From: an uncultured Saprospiraceae bacterium
Lineage (GTDB): Bacteria; Bacteroidota; Bacteroidia; Chitinophagales; Saprospiraceae
Direction of reading: 5' to 3'
DNA: 59,039 nucleotides
Assembly: GCA_937981555.1 (NCBI GenBank)
Contig: CALJOK010000002.1
Location: 1 to 59,039 of the forward strand
Shown: positions 35,601 through 43,334 of the stretch, in pieces
Numbering within the stretch: position 1 is the stretch's first letter
How the letters are laid out: every line of letters starts with the position of its first letter
The notes under the pieces: generated by a model
The model's database searches: none
What the model was told of the DNA's origin: nothing
The model's input: the letters and a program-made list of their open reading frames with translations, nothing else
Position numbers and translations under genes: made by a program

Positions 35601-38400
35601 ACCAGATGTTGAAGCAGGTGCAACGATGGAACTAAATTGTAATAATGAAAACCTTTCAATCGTAGGTTCAACTTCGAATGTTAGTACCAACCTTATTTAT
35701 GAATGGACAACAGGAGATGGGAATATTATTTCTGGAAATAATGATCTTGCTATTGACGTAGATAGTGCGGGAACTTATCAATTAATGATCACTAATACTG
35801 TGACAGGTTGTGTCTCGACTGATGAAGTAATAATTACTTCTAATTTTACAGAACCAACAGCAGATGCTGGTGCGACAGATGAATTAAATTGTACGCAAGC
35901 ATTTGCTACTTTGGATGGAAATGGAAGTAGCCTAGGAGCGAATTTTATTTACCAATGGACTACTTCTAATGGTAACATTGTTATAGGAGACAATACTTTA
36001 AATCCTGAAGTAAATATGATTGGAGATTATCAAATTTTAGTAACGGATTTAATCAATGGGTGTACTGCAATTGAAAGTGTATTTATTTCTCAAAACATTA
36101 CTCCTCCTATTGCGGATGCAGGAATGGCAAATGATTTAACGTGTACCGATGTGTCATTTGATTTGGATGGAAGTAATTCGAGTGTAGGAACCGATTTTGA
36201 ATATGTCTGGACAACGAATAATGGAAATATTTTGATGGGGAATAATACCCTGAACCCTACAATTGATGAACCTGGAACTTATGAGATTCAAGTAACCAAT
36301 ACTACTAACAATTGTGTTTCAACTGCTGAGATTACAGTTGATCAAAATATCGATACACCAATAGCAGATGCGGGGCTACAAGCACAATTGACTTGCACTA
36401 TAACTGAAACTCAGCTAGATGGAAATAACTCAAGTTCTGGCAATAATATTACTTACCAATGGATCACTTCTAACGGGAGTATAATTAGTGGTGAAAATAC
36501 TACGACTCCAACTATTGGAGGAACTGGGACTTATGAATTAATCGTTACCAATACCATTTCAGGATGTACGGCAAATGCATTAGTGGAAGTTGTTACAGAT
36601 GGAAATATCCCAAATGCAGAAGCGATTCCAATGGGCGTTTTGACTTGTGATGAAAATACAGTTTCACTAAATGGAAATGGTTCTTCAACTGGAACTAATT
36701 TCATATATGAATGGTCAACAACTAATGGAAATATTATTTCAGGTGAAACATCTATATCGCCAGTTGTAGATCAAATCGGACAGTACACTTTGTTGGTTAC
36801 GAATACTAATAATGGATGTAGTAATGAAACAACAATTACTGTTGGTGAAGATACTTCACCTCCAGTAGCAACGATTGACCAAACAGGAAATACTAGTTTA
36901 GATTGTGATTTGTCAAGTATCATTTTGGATGGATCTGGTTCTCAACCGATTGGAAATGTTTCTTATTCTTGGACAACTATAGGCGGGAATATTCTTTCAG
37001 GAGCAAATACTGCGAATCCAGAAGTTGATGATGATGGAGAGTACATCTTAATGGTAACTAATTTGATTAATGGATGTACTGAAACACAATCAATTTTTAT
37101 AGAACAAGATATCTCCGTCCCACAAGTTAATATTACCACTCCTTTGATTCTGACTTGTGATATGACACAGACAACTTTGGACGCAGGAAATTCATCTCAA
37201 GGAAATTATTCTTATCAATGGACAACAACAAATGGAAGCATCGTTTCAGGTGCAACTTCTTTGACTCCAATAGTCAATCAAATTGGAACTTATCAATTGT
37301 TCATTACTGATTTAGGAAGTAATTGTACAAATGAAGCTTCGATAATTGTTTTAGAGAATACAACACCTCCAATCGCCGAAGCAGGAATTGCAGATATGTT
37401 AGATTGCCAAACTACTTCAGTTTCATTAAATGGTTCAGGATCATCATCCGGGCCAAATTTCATTTACGAGTGGAGTACAAGTAATGGTAATTTTATTGGA
37501 GGAACAACTACTGTTTCTACAGAAGTAGATTTTGCTGGAAATTATAACTTAGAAGTTACGAATACTCAAAATGGATGTACTGCAACTGATTTTGTTATAG
37601 TTGAAGAAGATATAAACACACCTAGTGGAATTATTTATGATATCGATCTACCGGAATGTCATGGAGATCAAGGGAGTATTATCATTGAAACAGTAGATGG
37701 CGGAACAGCGCCTTATGTTTACTCAATCGATGGAGTCAATTATTACAGCGGGCATATTTTTACTACAGAAGCTGGAAATTACACATTATATGCACAAGAC
37801 GCATTAGGATGTGAAACTCAAATCGATTTTGAAATTCCAGAATTAGCTCCTCTTGAAATACTTTTGGATAGCGAAGTAACAATAGATTTAGGAGATGATT
37901 ATCAAATTGAAGCATTTACTAATATCCCCGCAAGTGATATAGCTAGTATCAGTTGGACACCATCTCATCATTTATCTTGTGATGATTGTTTGAATCCAAA
38001 AGTAGAAGAATTGTTTGATGATGCAATTTACACCTTAACTATCGTCAATAATAATGGGTGTAAAATCAAGGCCAAAATCAATGTTAATGTAGACAAAGCC
38101 AGAGCTATTTATATTCCAAATGTATTTACTCCGAATGGCGATGGAGAAAATGATATATTTATGATTTATGCAGGTGATTTAAGTCAAATTAAACAGATTA
38201 ATACTTTCATGATTTATGATCGTTGGGGAGAAACCATTTTTAAAGCAGCTGATTTTGGACCAATGGATCCTCAAAATGGTTGGGATGGAACATTTAAAGG
38301 AGAAACAATGAATCCACAAGTATTGGTTTATTGGGCGGAGATTGAGTTTATCGATGGACTTAAAGTTATGTACAAAGGAGATGTTGCATTGAGAAAATAG
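29623..38400 (+). CDS. Giant adhesin-like T9SS type B protein: choice-of-anchor L, Calx-beta, SprB and 22 PKD-like repeats
   Basis: The frame extends to a TTG at 29608, but the ATG at 29623 starts a proper signal peptide (MKRFLLPTTTILILFLSMAF), giving 2925 aa. Order of domains: choice-of-anchor L (about 160-385; VFIGGGCFDVTNVQLIG, FRFVFGSEEYCEWVN), Calx-beta-like (about 400-500; ATNGVDYTGLPPSITIPAGQ), two SprB-like modules (about 670-812; WGFNDGSINVFPTGGQGPY), then 22 degenerate PKD/Ig-like repeats of about 84 residues (817-2666) each with TYxWTTSNGNIVSGE and a C-pair, another SprB-like module, and a CHU_C/gliding-associated type B sorting domain (IPNVFTPNGDGENDIF, YDRWGETIF). It should be secreted by T9SS and held on the surface, acting in adhesion or gliding. 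SprB is known as the mobile gliding adhesin of Flavobacterium; equivalence here is not implied. Single-gene unit with its own terminator. Confidence 0.9.
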   Translation: MKRFLLPTTTILILFLSMAFTSEPDSDNDFLNCTVDDVILNLSEPVERIKFVLPEGGINNVVLCDLEVGKKYDLYLADVTSACGIPAEFEGNDIGSETYLQITAMATCYDLSIHNFCDFKKPIILSVSELGLDGSNNGQMVLGTEMVPITTSTSNTITELIEDVFIGGGCFDVTNVQLIGSSQGVGAFANGSTSIGFDEGVVLSSGAINLVSGPNNQEGSGSNTGGGSDSDLQLLTAQGINDAAGIEFDFSPTLSTIDFRFVFGSEEYCEWVNSNFNDVFGFFISGPGITGPFSNNGANIALIPGTTNPVTINSVNNLTNTGFFIPNSSNCGAVTNALDIQFDGYTTVMAATANVIPCETYHIRLVVGDGTDSAFDSAVFLEAGSFSAGGQATVSAINASTGTSLVYEDCGDAFITFTRQTGDLSLPLIITYTIDPSSTATNGVDYTGLPPSITIPAGQTEVTVPLTIFSDGIPEGLETIIINMDNSCSCNNSTAVIEIQDVPPLIVDPMLDQVLCGPETVTLTSGISGGVAPLTYNWSTGATTATISEFVGATMTYTVTVMDACGNSAQDDIMIEVGETATAFISGIGDICPPGNPVAVIQIDFTGPGPWDVLYAIDGVTQAPIIGIVDNPYFLPVSEVGTYTITQIMVNGCPGLGSGIAVITETVVAPIAVGMDVSCWGFNDGSINVFPTGGQGPYIYSWSNPFASGENPTNLPAGDYTVTVYDDNGCTGLTSVTLEEPDPIILMAVGSPVDCGDPNSGSIDLTIDGGTFPYSTIWSNGSTSEDPTGLAVGAYTVTVTDLGGCFITTTAIIEDNNDPPTAVANAPDPLSCTNTQVTINGTGSSTGGDFTYLWTTSDGTILSGENSLTPTVGSSGTYQILVTNTISGCTEIATVTVTESSDLPDASANAPIGLDCNNTQISIDGNGSSTGSDFTYLWTTLDGNIVSGNTSLNPTIDQAGTYQIQVTNSINGCSQIAIVMVGENTTPPLADAGDNQMLDCNTTTVSLSGAGSSSGPNFTYLWTTSNGLIVDGETTLFPNVEAAGTYQIEVTDQSNGCTSVATVEVTSDSNVPVAVAGTAVDLTCTTLEITLDGTGSSSGTGYTYLWTTGNGTIVNNETTLNPTISAIGTYQIMVIAPNGCTQISTVTVGENTTPPLADAGLDMTIDCGATLISLDGSNSSSGSGFTYQWTTSGGNIVSGETTLNPSVDAAGGYILTVTNTANGCTSTATTNVNSSADLPVANAGAPQTLNCGILEITLDGSGSETGANITYLWTTSDGNIVSGNNGINPIVNEDGTYQILVTNTDNGCTAISTVIVDLDSQTPVAIANAPTPLSCTSSSVSLDGNGSSSGGNFTYFWTTSTGNILSGENSLTPEVNAAGTYQILVTNTDNGCTEIATVDVLVNGDLPSADAGIADDLTCVTNQITLNGSASTGTNFTYLWTTNDGSIVSGDNSLTPIVNGAGTYQLLVTDIDNGCTAISTVLVEEDLESPDVLADTPSSLTCVVSTVNLSATNNGTGNNYSYLWTTSNGNIVSGENGLTPTVNATGNYVLEITNTTNGCTSTISVDVPIDDQEPMADAGANMEVTCAETEVTLDGSGSASGTNFTYLWTTSTGTIISGEDSSNPLVGATGTYQLLVTNTLTGCTSIADVFVDENIADPTAVAGLPQTLSCASTTAQLNGNGSSFGSNFTYEWTTSNGNIVSGENTLTPEINAAGDYQIQVTNTDNGCVATEVVTVSQDSNAPIAEAGLDDLLNCNITSLTLDGSGSSQGLEFTYEWTTSNGNIVSGGTTLNPEINAAGDYQLVVSNIANGCSTISSLVIDIDDITPTAEAGLSQFLSCTNSTLSLDGTGSSSGTDYTYQWVTANGNIVSGENSLNPEVNATGTYELIVTSLINGCTISDEVEITQDSSLPVANAGDGFEITCQVFDGTLDGSASTINSDITFTWTTTDGNIVSGANSLTPFVNAPGVYQLTLTNATNGCTAISSATVVENNDEPDVEAGATMELNCNNENLSIVGSTSNVSTNLIYEWTTGDGNIISGNNDLAIDVDSAGTYQLMITNTVTGCVSTDEVIITSNFTEPTADAGATDELNCTQAFATLDGNGSSLGANFIYQWTTSNGNIVIGDNTLNPEVNMIGDYQILVTDLINGCTAIESVFISQNITPPIADAGMANDLTCTDVSFDLDGSNSSVGTDFEYVWTTNNGNILMGNNTLNPTIDEPGTYEIQVTNTTNNCVSTAEITVDQNIDTPIADAGLQAQLTCTITETQLDGNNSSSGNNITYQWITSNGSIISGENTTTPTIGGTGTYELIVTNTISGCTANALVEVVTDGNIPNAEAIPMGVLTCDENTVSLNGNGSSTGTNFIYEWSTTNGNIISGETSISPVVDQIGQYTLLVTNTNNGCSNETTITVGEDTSPPVATIDQTGNTSLDCDLSSIILDGSGSQPIGNVSYSWTTIGGNILSGANTANPEVDDDGEYILMVTNLINGCTETQSIFIEQDISVPQVNITTPLILTCDMTQTTLDAGNSSQGNYSYQWTTTNGSIVSGATSLTPIVNQIGTYQLFITDLGSNCTNEASIIVLENTTPPIAEAGIADMLDCQTTSVSLNGSGSSSGPNFIYEWSTSNGNFIGGTTTVSTEVDFAGNYNLEVTNTQNGCTATDFVIVEEDINTPSGIIYDIDLPECHGDQGSIIIETVDGGTAPYVYSIDGVNYYSGHIFTTEAGNYTLYAQDALGCETQIDFEIPELAPLEILLDSEVTIDLGDDYQIEAFTNIPASDIASISWTPSHHLSCDDCLNPKVEELFDDAIYTLTIVNNNGCKIKAKINVNVDKARAIYIPNVFTPNGDGENDIFMIYAGDLSQIKQINTFMIYDRWGETIFKAADFGPMDPQNGWDGTFKGETMNPQVLVYWAEIEFIDGLKVMYKGDVALRK
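32071..37620 (+). repeat. 22 tandem degenerate ~252-bp coding repeats
   Basis: I count 22 copies of the WTT..GNI.SG motif, spaced about 252 bases. Each repeat has the pattern ADAG..L.C....L.GSGS..G..TY.WTTS.GNIVSGE..L.P.VN..GTYQI.VTNT.NGC, with one Cys near the start and one near the end that could pair. The copies are clearly related but none is identical at DNA level, which suggests old duplication with divergence, not recent expansion. Confidence 0.85.
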
Positions 38401-38422
38401 AAAAGTACAGGTGTTAATTTTG

Positions 38423-38472
38423 AAAAAAAACGGGTTTATTTTGATTAAAAATAAACCCGTTTTTTTTTTTTT
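38423..38472 (+). terminator. Strong terminator after the giant adhesin gene
   Basis: AAAAAAAACGGGTTTATTTT, loop GATTA, AAAATAAACCCGTTTTTTTT form a 20-bp stem that runs into a long T-tract. It insulates the downstream tRNA/tuf operon. A 64-codon frame at 38411-38605 runs through the terminator and is dismissed. Confidence 0.92.
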
Positions 38473-38660
38473 CGGTAAAAAAGATGAATTTCAAAAATTA
38501 GATGAGAAAAAGATGAATTTTTTTGAAACTAAAATAGGTCTAAAAACGATACAAAATAGGTCCTTTTTGAGAGATTTAGAATTGATTTTAACTTTCGTCC
38601 TTTGATTTTTAAGTTATTTTCAAAAAAAAGTAAAAAAAGACTTAAAAAAAAGAGTTTTCG

Positions 38661-38691
38661 TTTGCCAGTTTCTTTAAAAAATGTATCTTTG
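38661..38691 (+). promoter_or_regulatory. Bacteroidetes-type promoter of the tRNA-tuf operon
   Basis: TTTGCC at 38661-38666 and TATCTTTG at 38684-38691 match the known Bacteroidetes -33 (TTTG) and -7 (TAnnTTTG) elements, with a spacer near the usual length. Transcription would start about 38698, some 80 bases before the first tRNA. This is the best promoter match in the window, fitting a highly expressed operon. Confidence 0.75.
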
Positions 38692-38776
38692 CAATCGTTT
38701 TTAGAGAAAAGCCCAGAAAAACAGTTTTTTGGTAACTCTTTTGAAAAGATAATTTATAATAAATTATAATGTGTAA

Positions 38777-38850
38777 GCCGATGTAGCTCAGTTGGCCAGA
38801 GCAGCTGATTTGTAATCAGCGGGTCGGCGGTTCGAATCCGTCCATCGGCT
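38777..38850 (+). tRNA. tRNA-Thr (anticodon TGT)
   Basis: A 74-base cloverleaf: acceptor GCCGATG pairs with CATCGGC, D-arm GCTCAGTTGGCCAGAGC, anticodon stem GCTGA/TCAGC around TTTGTAA (anticodon TGT), T-arm GGCGGTTCGAATCCGTC. Discriminator is T and no CCA is encoded, so CCA must be added by the nucleotidyltransferase. First gene of the tRNA-tuf operon. An imperfect hairpin at 38888-38973 separates it from the next tRNA and may guide processing. Confidence 0.97.
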
Positions 38851-39004
38851 CATTTTAGTTCTAATTTGACATAATTTTTTTTGACCCTTTTGTGGTTTAG
38901 ATTCTTTAAATAAAAAGAAAATTTTCAAAGGAAAATTTATTTTATTTTTTATCTAAATACCAACTCCACAAAGTTGTTAGAAAATCAAAAATAAAATATC
39001 ATTG

Positions 39005-39087
39005 GGGGATGCGCCGGAGTTGGAGAGCCGGGACGGACTGTAAATCCGTTGCTTATAGCTGAGTAGGTTCGATTCCTACCATCCCCA
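39005..39087 (+). tRNA. tRNA-Tyr (anticodon GTA)
   Basis: An 83-base class II tRNA: acceptor GGGGATG/CATCCCC, anticodon stem ACGGA/TCCGT around CTGTAAA (anticodon GTA), a long variable arm (TGCTTATAGCTGAG) and T-arm TAGGTTCGATTCCTA. Discriminator A; CCA not encoded. Confidence 0.97.
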
Positions 39088-39171
39088 CTTGATAATTTAA
39101 TAATGACACTTATATATCCAATAAAAAATCATACCTTCGGGCGATTTTTAAACTATAAGAATCATTTATAA

Positions 39172-39244
39172 GCGGGAGTAGCTCAGTTGGTAGAGCGACA
39201 GCCTTCCAAGCTGTAGGTCGCCGGTTCGAGCCTGGTCTCCCGCT
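39172..39244 (+). tRNA. tRNA-Gly (anticodon TCC)
   Basis: A 73-base cloverleaf with acceptor GCGGGAG/CTCCCGC, anticodon stem ACAGC/GCTGT around CTTCCAA (anticodon TCC) and T-arm CCGGTTCGAGCCTGG. Discriminator T; CCA not encoded. Confidence 0.97.
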
Positions 39245-39366
39245 CATTTATTTATGTATTTATTTTTGAAACAACCGTGGAGTGGTTTGAAATTCTATCC
39301 ACCCTCACATTTGATGAAATAAAAATGAGTAATTAATTAATTTTAATTTCTTTTTTTTATTAAAAA

Positions 39367-39438
<72 letters not shown>

Positions 39439-39499
39439 CTGGACTAATTTTAAAAAGATTTGTTAACCTTATTATTCATAAAATTAAAAACTTTTAACG

Positions 39500-40696
39500 A
39501 TGGCTAAGGAAACCTTTGAAAGAAATAAGCCTCACTTAAATATTGGCACCATTGGTCACGTTGATCACGGTAAAACTACTTTGACAGCTGCAATTACATT
39601 TGTTTTGTCTGAGAAGGGTTTAGCGGAGAAACAAGATTATAGTAACATTGATGCTGCTCCTGAGGAGAAAGAGAGAGGTATTACTATTAATACTGCTCAC
39701 GTTGAGTACGAAACGGAAAAACGTCACTACGCACACGTAGATTGTCCAGGTCACGCGGATTATGTGAAAAACATGGTTACGGGAGCTGCACAGATGGACG
39801 GTGCTATTATTGTTGTTGCTGCTACAGATGGTCCTATGCCTCAAACTCGTGAGCACATTTTGTTGGCACGTCAGGTAGGTGTACCTGAGTTAGTTGTTTT
39901 TATGAACAAAGTTGATTTAGTGGATGATGAGGAAATGTTAGAACTTGTAGAAATGGAAGTTCGTGAGTTGTTAAGTTCATATGAATTTGATGGAGATAAT
40001 ACCCCAATTATTATGGGATCTGCATTGAAGGCTTTGGAAGGAGAAGCAGGTGCTCAAGCAAAAATTATGGATTTAATGGATGCTTGCGATAGTTATATTC
40101 CAGAACCAATACGTTTAACTGATAAACCTTTCTTGATGCCTATCGAGGATGTGTTTTCAATCACAGGTCGTGGAACTGTTGCTACAGGTCGTATCGAGCG
40201 TGGAGTTATTAATACTGGTGATGCTGTAGAAATTATTGGTATGATGTCAGATGATGCTAAGCCATTAACTTCAGTTGTGACAGGAGTTGAAATGTTCCGA
40301 AAAATATTGGCAAGAGGAGAAGCTGGTGATAATGCTGGTATTCTTTTAAGAGGTATTGCTAAAGAAGATATTAAGCGTGGAATGGTAATTTGTGCGCCAA
40401 AATCTGTTAATCCACATAAACATTTCAAAGCTGAAGTTTATGTGTTGTCAAAAGATGAAGGTGGACGTCACACTCCATTTTTTAACGGATATAGACCACA
40501 ATTTTACTTCAGAACTACAGATGTAACTGGTGATGTGAATTTGCCAGCAGGGGTAGAAATGGTAATGCCTGGTGATAATGTATCTTTAGAAGTGAAATTA
40601 ATCAACACTATTGCAATGGAGAAAGGTCTTCGATTTGCGATTCGTGAAGGTGGTCGAACTGTAGGTGCAGGTCAGGTAACTGAAATTATCGAGTAA
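39500..40696 (+). CDS. tuf: Translation elongation factor Tu
   Basis: A 398-aa protein, full length for EF-Tu. It carries aminoacyl-tRNA to the ribosomal A site as a GTP complex. All GTPase motifs are present: GHVDHGKT (residues 19-26), the switch region with [28 protein letters not shown] and SALKALEG. Domains 2 and 3 follow ([18 protein letters not shown]; the end is [15 protein letters not shown]). It is the first protein gene after four tRNAs and is followed by a small terminator and tRNA-Trp, the arrangement known from several bacterial tRNA-tufB clusters. Start is the only sensible ATG, giving the canonical [12 protein letters not shown]. Confidence 0.99.
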   Translation: MAKETFERNKPHLNIGTIGHVDHGKTTLTAAITFVLSEKGLAEKQDYSNIDAAPEEKERGITINTAHVEYETEKRHYAHVDCPGHADYVKNMVTGAAQMDGAIIVVAATDGPMPQTREHILLARQVGVPELVVFMNKVDLVDDEEMLELVEMEVRELLSSYEFDGDNTPIIMGSALKALEGEAGAQAKIMDLMDACDSYIPEPIRLTDKPFLMPIEDVFSITGRGTVATGRIERGVINTGDAVEIIGMMSDDAKPLTSVVTGVEMFRKILARGEAGDNAGILLRGIAKEDIKRGMVICAPKSVNPHKHFKAEVYVLSKDEGGRHTPFFNGYRPQFYFRTTDVTGDVNLPAGVEMVMPGDNVSLEVKLINTIAMEKGLRFAIREGGRTVGAGQVTEIIE

Positions 40697-40738
40697 GACG
40701 TATTTGATTTCCAATCAAATCGTTTCTAATAAACGTGC

Positions 40739-40771
40739 AAAATTAAGTATTCGAAAGGGTACTTAATTTTT
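40739..40771 (+). terminator. Hairpin between tuf and tRNA-Trp
   Basis: AAAATTAAGTA, loop TTCGAAAGGG, TACTTAATTTTT forms an 11-bp AT-rich stem ending in Ts. It probably gives partial termination after tuf, lowering transcription of tRNA-Trp, secE and nusG relative to tuf. Confidence 0.65.
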
Positions 40772-40777
40772 GCATAC

Positions 40778-40850
40778 ACGGGTATAGCTCAGCTGGTAGA
40801 GTGGCGGATTCCAAATCCGTAGGTCGTGGGTTCGATCCCTACTGCCCGTG
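40778..40850 (+). tRNA. tRNA-Trp (anticodon CCA)
   Basis: A 73-base cloverleaf with acceptor ACGGGTA/TGCCCGT, D-arm GCTCAGCTGGTAGAGT, anticodon stem GCGGA/TCCGT around TTCCAAA (anticodon CCA) and T-arm GTGGGTTCGATCCCTAC. Discriminator G, as expected for Trp; CCA tail not encoded. It lies 17 bases before secE. Confidence 0.97.
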
Positions 40851-40867
40851 CAAAATTTTTAAAAATA

Positions 40868-41068
40868 ATGGATAGAATTCAACTTTATTTAAAAGAAAGT
40901 TATAACGAGCTTGTGAACAAAGTAACTTGGCCAACATGGTCTAAGTTGTTACAAGATTCTCGTTTGGTATTAGTTGCTTCTTTGATTTTGTCATTAATCA
41001 TTTTTTTGATGGATATGGCTGCTCAAGGACTTTTAGGATTAGTTTATCCTGAATCTGGAATCAGATAA
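40868..41068 (+). CDS. secE: Preprotein translocase subunit SecE
   Basis: A 66-aa membrane protein, the short single-helix form of SecE. It starts at the ATG at 40868; the longer open frame runs back into tRNA-Trp and is not coding. The amphipathic N-terminus has the conserved NKVTWPTW motif, followed by one transmembrane helix (LVLVASLILSLIIFLMDM). SecE stabilises SecY in the SecYEG channel. The gene position between tRNA-Trp and nusG is conserved in bacteria and supports the call. Confidence 0.96.
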   Translation: MDRIQLYLKESYNELVNKVTWPTWSKLLQDSRLVLVASLILSLIIFLMDMAAQGLLGLVYPESGIR

Positions 41069-41127
41069 TATTTGAAACTTAAGTCTAAGTTGCTGGTTAT
41101 CAGAAAATTAGAATAAAAAATACCCTC

Positions 41128-41994
41128 ATGTCAGAAGATCACAATTTGCCAGAAGAAGAGAATACAAACTCTTCTGAGGAGAATTTAAGCCCAGAAGAAC
41201 AAGTTTCCAAAGAAGCTTCAGATTTATCAGAAGAGGTAAATGCTGAGGTTAGTGACGTAAATGAAGATTCAATTGAAAACGATTCTTCAGAGGATGTATT
41301 TGGTGATGATGGGGAAGAAGATGTATTTGGAGGTAATGAGACAGAGGAGGTAAGTGAGAATACCGAAGTTGATGAGGCAGTAGAAGTAAGTGATTCTGTA
41401 GAACAACCTGCCGTTGACGAGGCACTTGCTCCAGTAAAAAAGAAAGTTGAAGATTCAAGAAGATGGTATTCTTTAAGAGTGATTAGTGGGAAAGAAAGAA
41501 AAATTAAAGAAAGAATTGAGTTAGAAATTAGTCGAAATAAGTGGGGCGATTTTGTAACTCAAATCCTTGTTCCATCTGAAAAAGTTTATAAGATAAGAAA
41601 TGGTAAAAAAGTAATATTAGAGAGAAATATTTTACCTGGATACATACTGGTAGAGGCTGATCCAACAAGGTTTACAGGAGAAATGGTTCAAGCAATTGCA
41701 AATGTTCCTAATGTTATTCATTTTTTAGGAAAAAACAATCCAATCCCGATGCAGCAGTCAGAAGCGAATCGGATGTTAGGAAAAGTGGATGAGTCACAAT
41801 CACTTAGCGAAGCAATGGTCGAACCATTTATCGTTGGAGAAACTGTCAAAATTATTGATGGACCATTCAATGAATTTGTCGGAGATATTCAAGAAGTGAA
41901 TGAAGAGAAAAAGAAATTAAAAGTTATCGTGAAAATATTTGGTCGAGGAACAGAAGTAGAGTTGAACTTTATGCAAGTTGAAAAACAGCAATAA
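41128..41994 (+). CDS. nusG: Transcription termination/antitermination factor NusG with acidic N-terminal extension
   Basis: The 288-aa product has a standard NusG core from about residue 111: NGN domain (RRWYSLRVISGKERKIKERI, ILPGYILVEAD, NVPNVIHFLG) and KOW domain (FIVGETVKIIDGPFNEFVGD). It binds RNA polymerase and supports processivity, Rho action and coupling to ribosomes. Bacterial NusG is usually about 180 aa. Here ~110 residues precede the core; in the first 100 I count 38 Asp/Glu and one Lys, including a doubled EDVFG motif. No other start codon in frame gives a short protein without the acidic tract except those inside the core, and the ATG at 41128 fits the 59-base gap after secE. 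The extension looks disordered; its function is unknown. Confidence 0.96.
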   Translation: MSEDHNLPEEENTNSSEENLSPEEQVSKEASDLSEEVNAEVSDVNEDSIENDSSEDVFGDDGEEDVFGGNETEEVSENTEVDEAVEVSDSVEQPAVDEALAPVKKKVEDSRRWYSLRVISGKERKIKERIELEISRNKWGDFVTQILVPSEKVYKIRNGKKVILERNILPGYILVEADPTRFTGEMVQAIANVPNVIHFLGKNNPIPMQQSEANRMLGKVDESQSLSEAMVEPFIVGETVKIIDGPFNEFVGDIQEVNEEKKKLKVIVKIFGRGTEVELNFMQVEKQQ

Positions 41995-42002
41995 CTGAGA
42001 AT

Positions 42003-42043
42003 GGTTAAAAATAAATAATGCTTCCTACATTTCATTTTTAACC
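42003..42043 (+). promoter_or_regulatory. Leader hairpin upstream of rplK
   Basis: GGTTAAAAAT (42003-42012) and ATTTTTAACC (42034-42043) form a 10-bp stem 40 bases before rplK. Ribosomal protein L1 is known to regulate L11-L1 mRNA through a leader site in other bacteria; whether this hairpin is such a site is inference. Confidence 0.4.
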
Positions 42044-42082
42044 TTCCAATATTTAAATAGATTTTAAAAATACATACCAATA

Positions 42083-42526
42083 ATGGCTAAAGAAATAGGT
42101 GGTTTCATCAAACTTCAAGTAAAAGGTGGCGCTGCAAATCCATCACCTCCAGTAGGACCTGCATTAGGTGCGAAGGGTGTGAACATCATGGAATTTTGTA
42201 AGCGATTTAACGCTAAAACAGAAGATCAAAGAGGTAAAGTATTACCTGTTGTGATTACTGTTTATACTGATAAATCTTTTGATTTTGAAATTAAAACTCC
42301 GCCAGCTGCTGTGCAGTTGCTGGAAGCTGCAAAACTTAAAAAAGGATCTCCTGAGTCTAATCGTCAAAAAGTAGGATCAGTAACATGGGATCAAATTAGA
42401 GCAATTGCAGAACAAAAAGCACCAGATCTGAATTCTTTTAAAGTAGAATCAGGAATGAAAATGGTGGCAGGTACTGCAAGAAGTATGGGATTAACTGTAA
42501 AAGGAACTCCGCCTTGGGAGGCTTAA
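42083..42526 (+). CDS. rplK: 50S ribosomal protein L11
   Basis: A 147-aa protein of normal L11 length. The N-terminal domain has [23 protein letters not shown]-type sequence (the proline-rich region contacting thiostrepton-like antibiotics and release factors), and the C-terminal 23S-rRNA-binding domain has [17 protein letters not shown] and [12 protein letters not shown]. It forms part of the GTPase-associated centre with L10 and L7/L12, which are encoded just downstream. Confidence 0.98.
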   Translation: MAKEIGGFIKLQVKGGAANPSPPVGPALGAKGVNIMEFCKRFNAKTEDQRGKVLPVVITVYTDKSFDFEIKTPPAAVQLLEAAKLKKGSPESNRQKVGSVTWDQIRAIAEQKAPDLNSFKVESGMKMVAGTARSMGLTVKGTPPWEA

Positions 42527-42622
42527 GCAGAAATTATCAAAAAGAATTTAGAATACATTTTATATAACAAAGGGAGTTTAGCTAAAAAATAGCTAAAACG
42601 TTTGAACCTTAAAATTTTGACC

Positions 42623-43318
42623 ATGGGAAAAATTTCCAAAAAAAGAGCAAAGGCTAACGAGAAAATCGATAGCGAAAAGTTCTACAACGTTAAAGAGGCA
42701 ATGGCTTTGGTTAAACAAGTCAACACTACGAAATTTGATGCATCTGTTGATGTTCATATTCGCCTCGGAATTGATCCTCGTAAAGCTGACCAAGCACTTA
42801 GAGGAACAGTAAACTTACCAAACGGTACTGGAAAAAATAAAACTGTTTTAGTTTTATGTACTCCTGACAAGGAAGAAGAAGCGAAAGCTGCCGGTGCTGA
42901 TTATGTTGGATTAGATGATTATATTCAAAAAATATCTGGCGGTTGGACTGACGTAGATGTGATTATTGCTACGCCAAATGTTATGGCAAAAGTAGGTCGT
43001 ATAGGTCGTACACTTGGGCCAAGAGGTTTGATGCCTAACCCTAAGACTGGAACAGTAACTCCTAATGTAGGTGCTGCAGTTGCAGATGTAAAAGGTGGTA
43101 AAATTGCTTACCGAGCTGACAAATTTGGAATCATTCATAATTCAGTTGGACGAGTATCATTTACTCCTGAGAAATTAGCTGAAAATGTTAATGAATTGCT
43201 TTTTACAATTATAAAAATTAAACCTTCCTCTGCAAAAGGTACTTACATGAAATCGGTAACGATTGCAAGTACAATGAGCCCAGGAATTAAGATAGATATT
43301 AAATCAATTAAGGAATAG
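42623..43318 (+). CDS. rplA: 50S ribosomal protein L1
   Basis: Starting at the ATG at 42623 (not the TTG at 42602), the protein is 231 aa, the family norm. Signature regions are [20 protein letters not shown] near the start and [20 protein letters not shown] in the middle, and [10 protein letters not shown] follows. L1 forms the stalk near the E site and often represses its own operon. A small hairpin (GTTTAGCTA, AAAAA, TAGCTAAA) at 42576-42597 lies 26 bases before the start and could influence translation. Confidence 0.98.
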   Translation: MGKISKKRAKANEKIDSEKFYNVKEAMALVKQVNTTKFDASVDVHIRLGIDPRKADQALRGTVNLPNGTGKNKTVLVLCTPDKEEEAKAAGADYVGLDDYIQKISGGWTDVDVIIATPNVMAKVGRIGRTLGPRGLMPNPKTGTVTPNVGAAVADVKGGKIAYRADKFGIIHNSVGRVSFTPEKLAENVNELLFTIIKIKPSSAKGTYMKSVTIASTMSPGIKIDIKSIKE

Positions 43319-43334
43319 ATTAAACTATACAATC

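Noticed and set aside
32071-37620. CRISPR-like or mobile repeat array
   Set aside because: The ~252-bp repeats are in frame within one protein, diverged throughout, and encode PKD-like domains.
38411-38605. 64-codon frame after the giant adhesin
   Set aside because: It runs through a strong intrinsic terminator and low-complexity A/T sequence.
40826-40867. Extended SecE start
   Set aside because: It lies within tRNA-Trp; the ATG at 40868 gives the normal SecE N-terminus.
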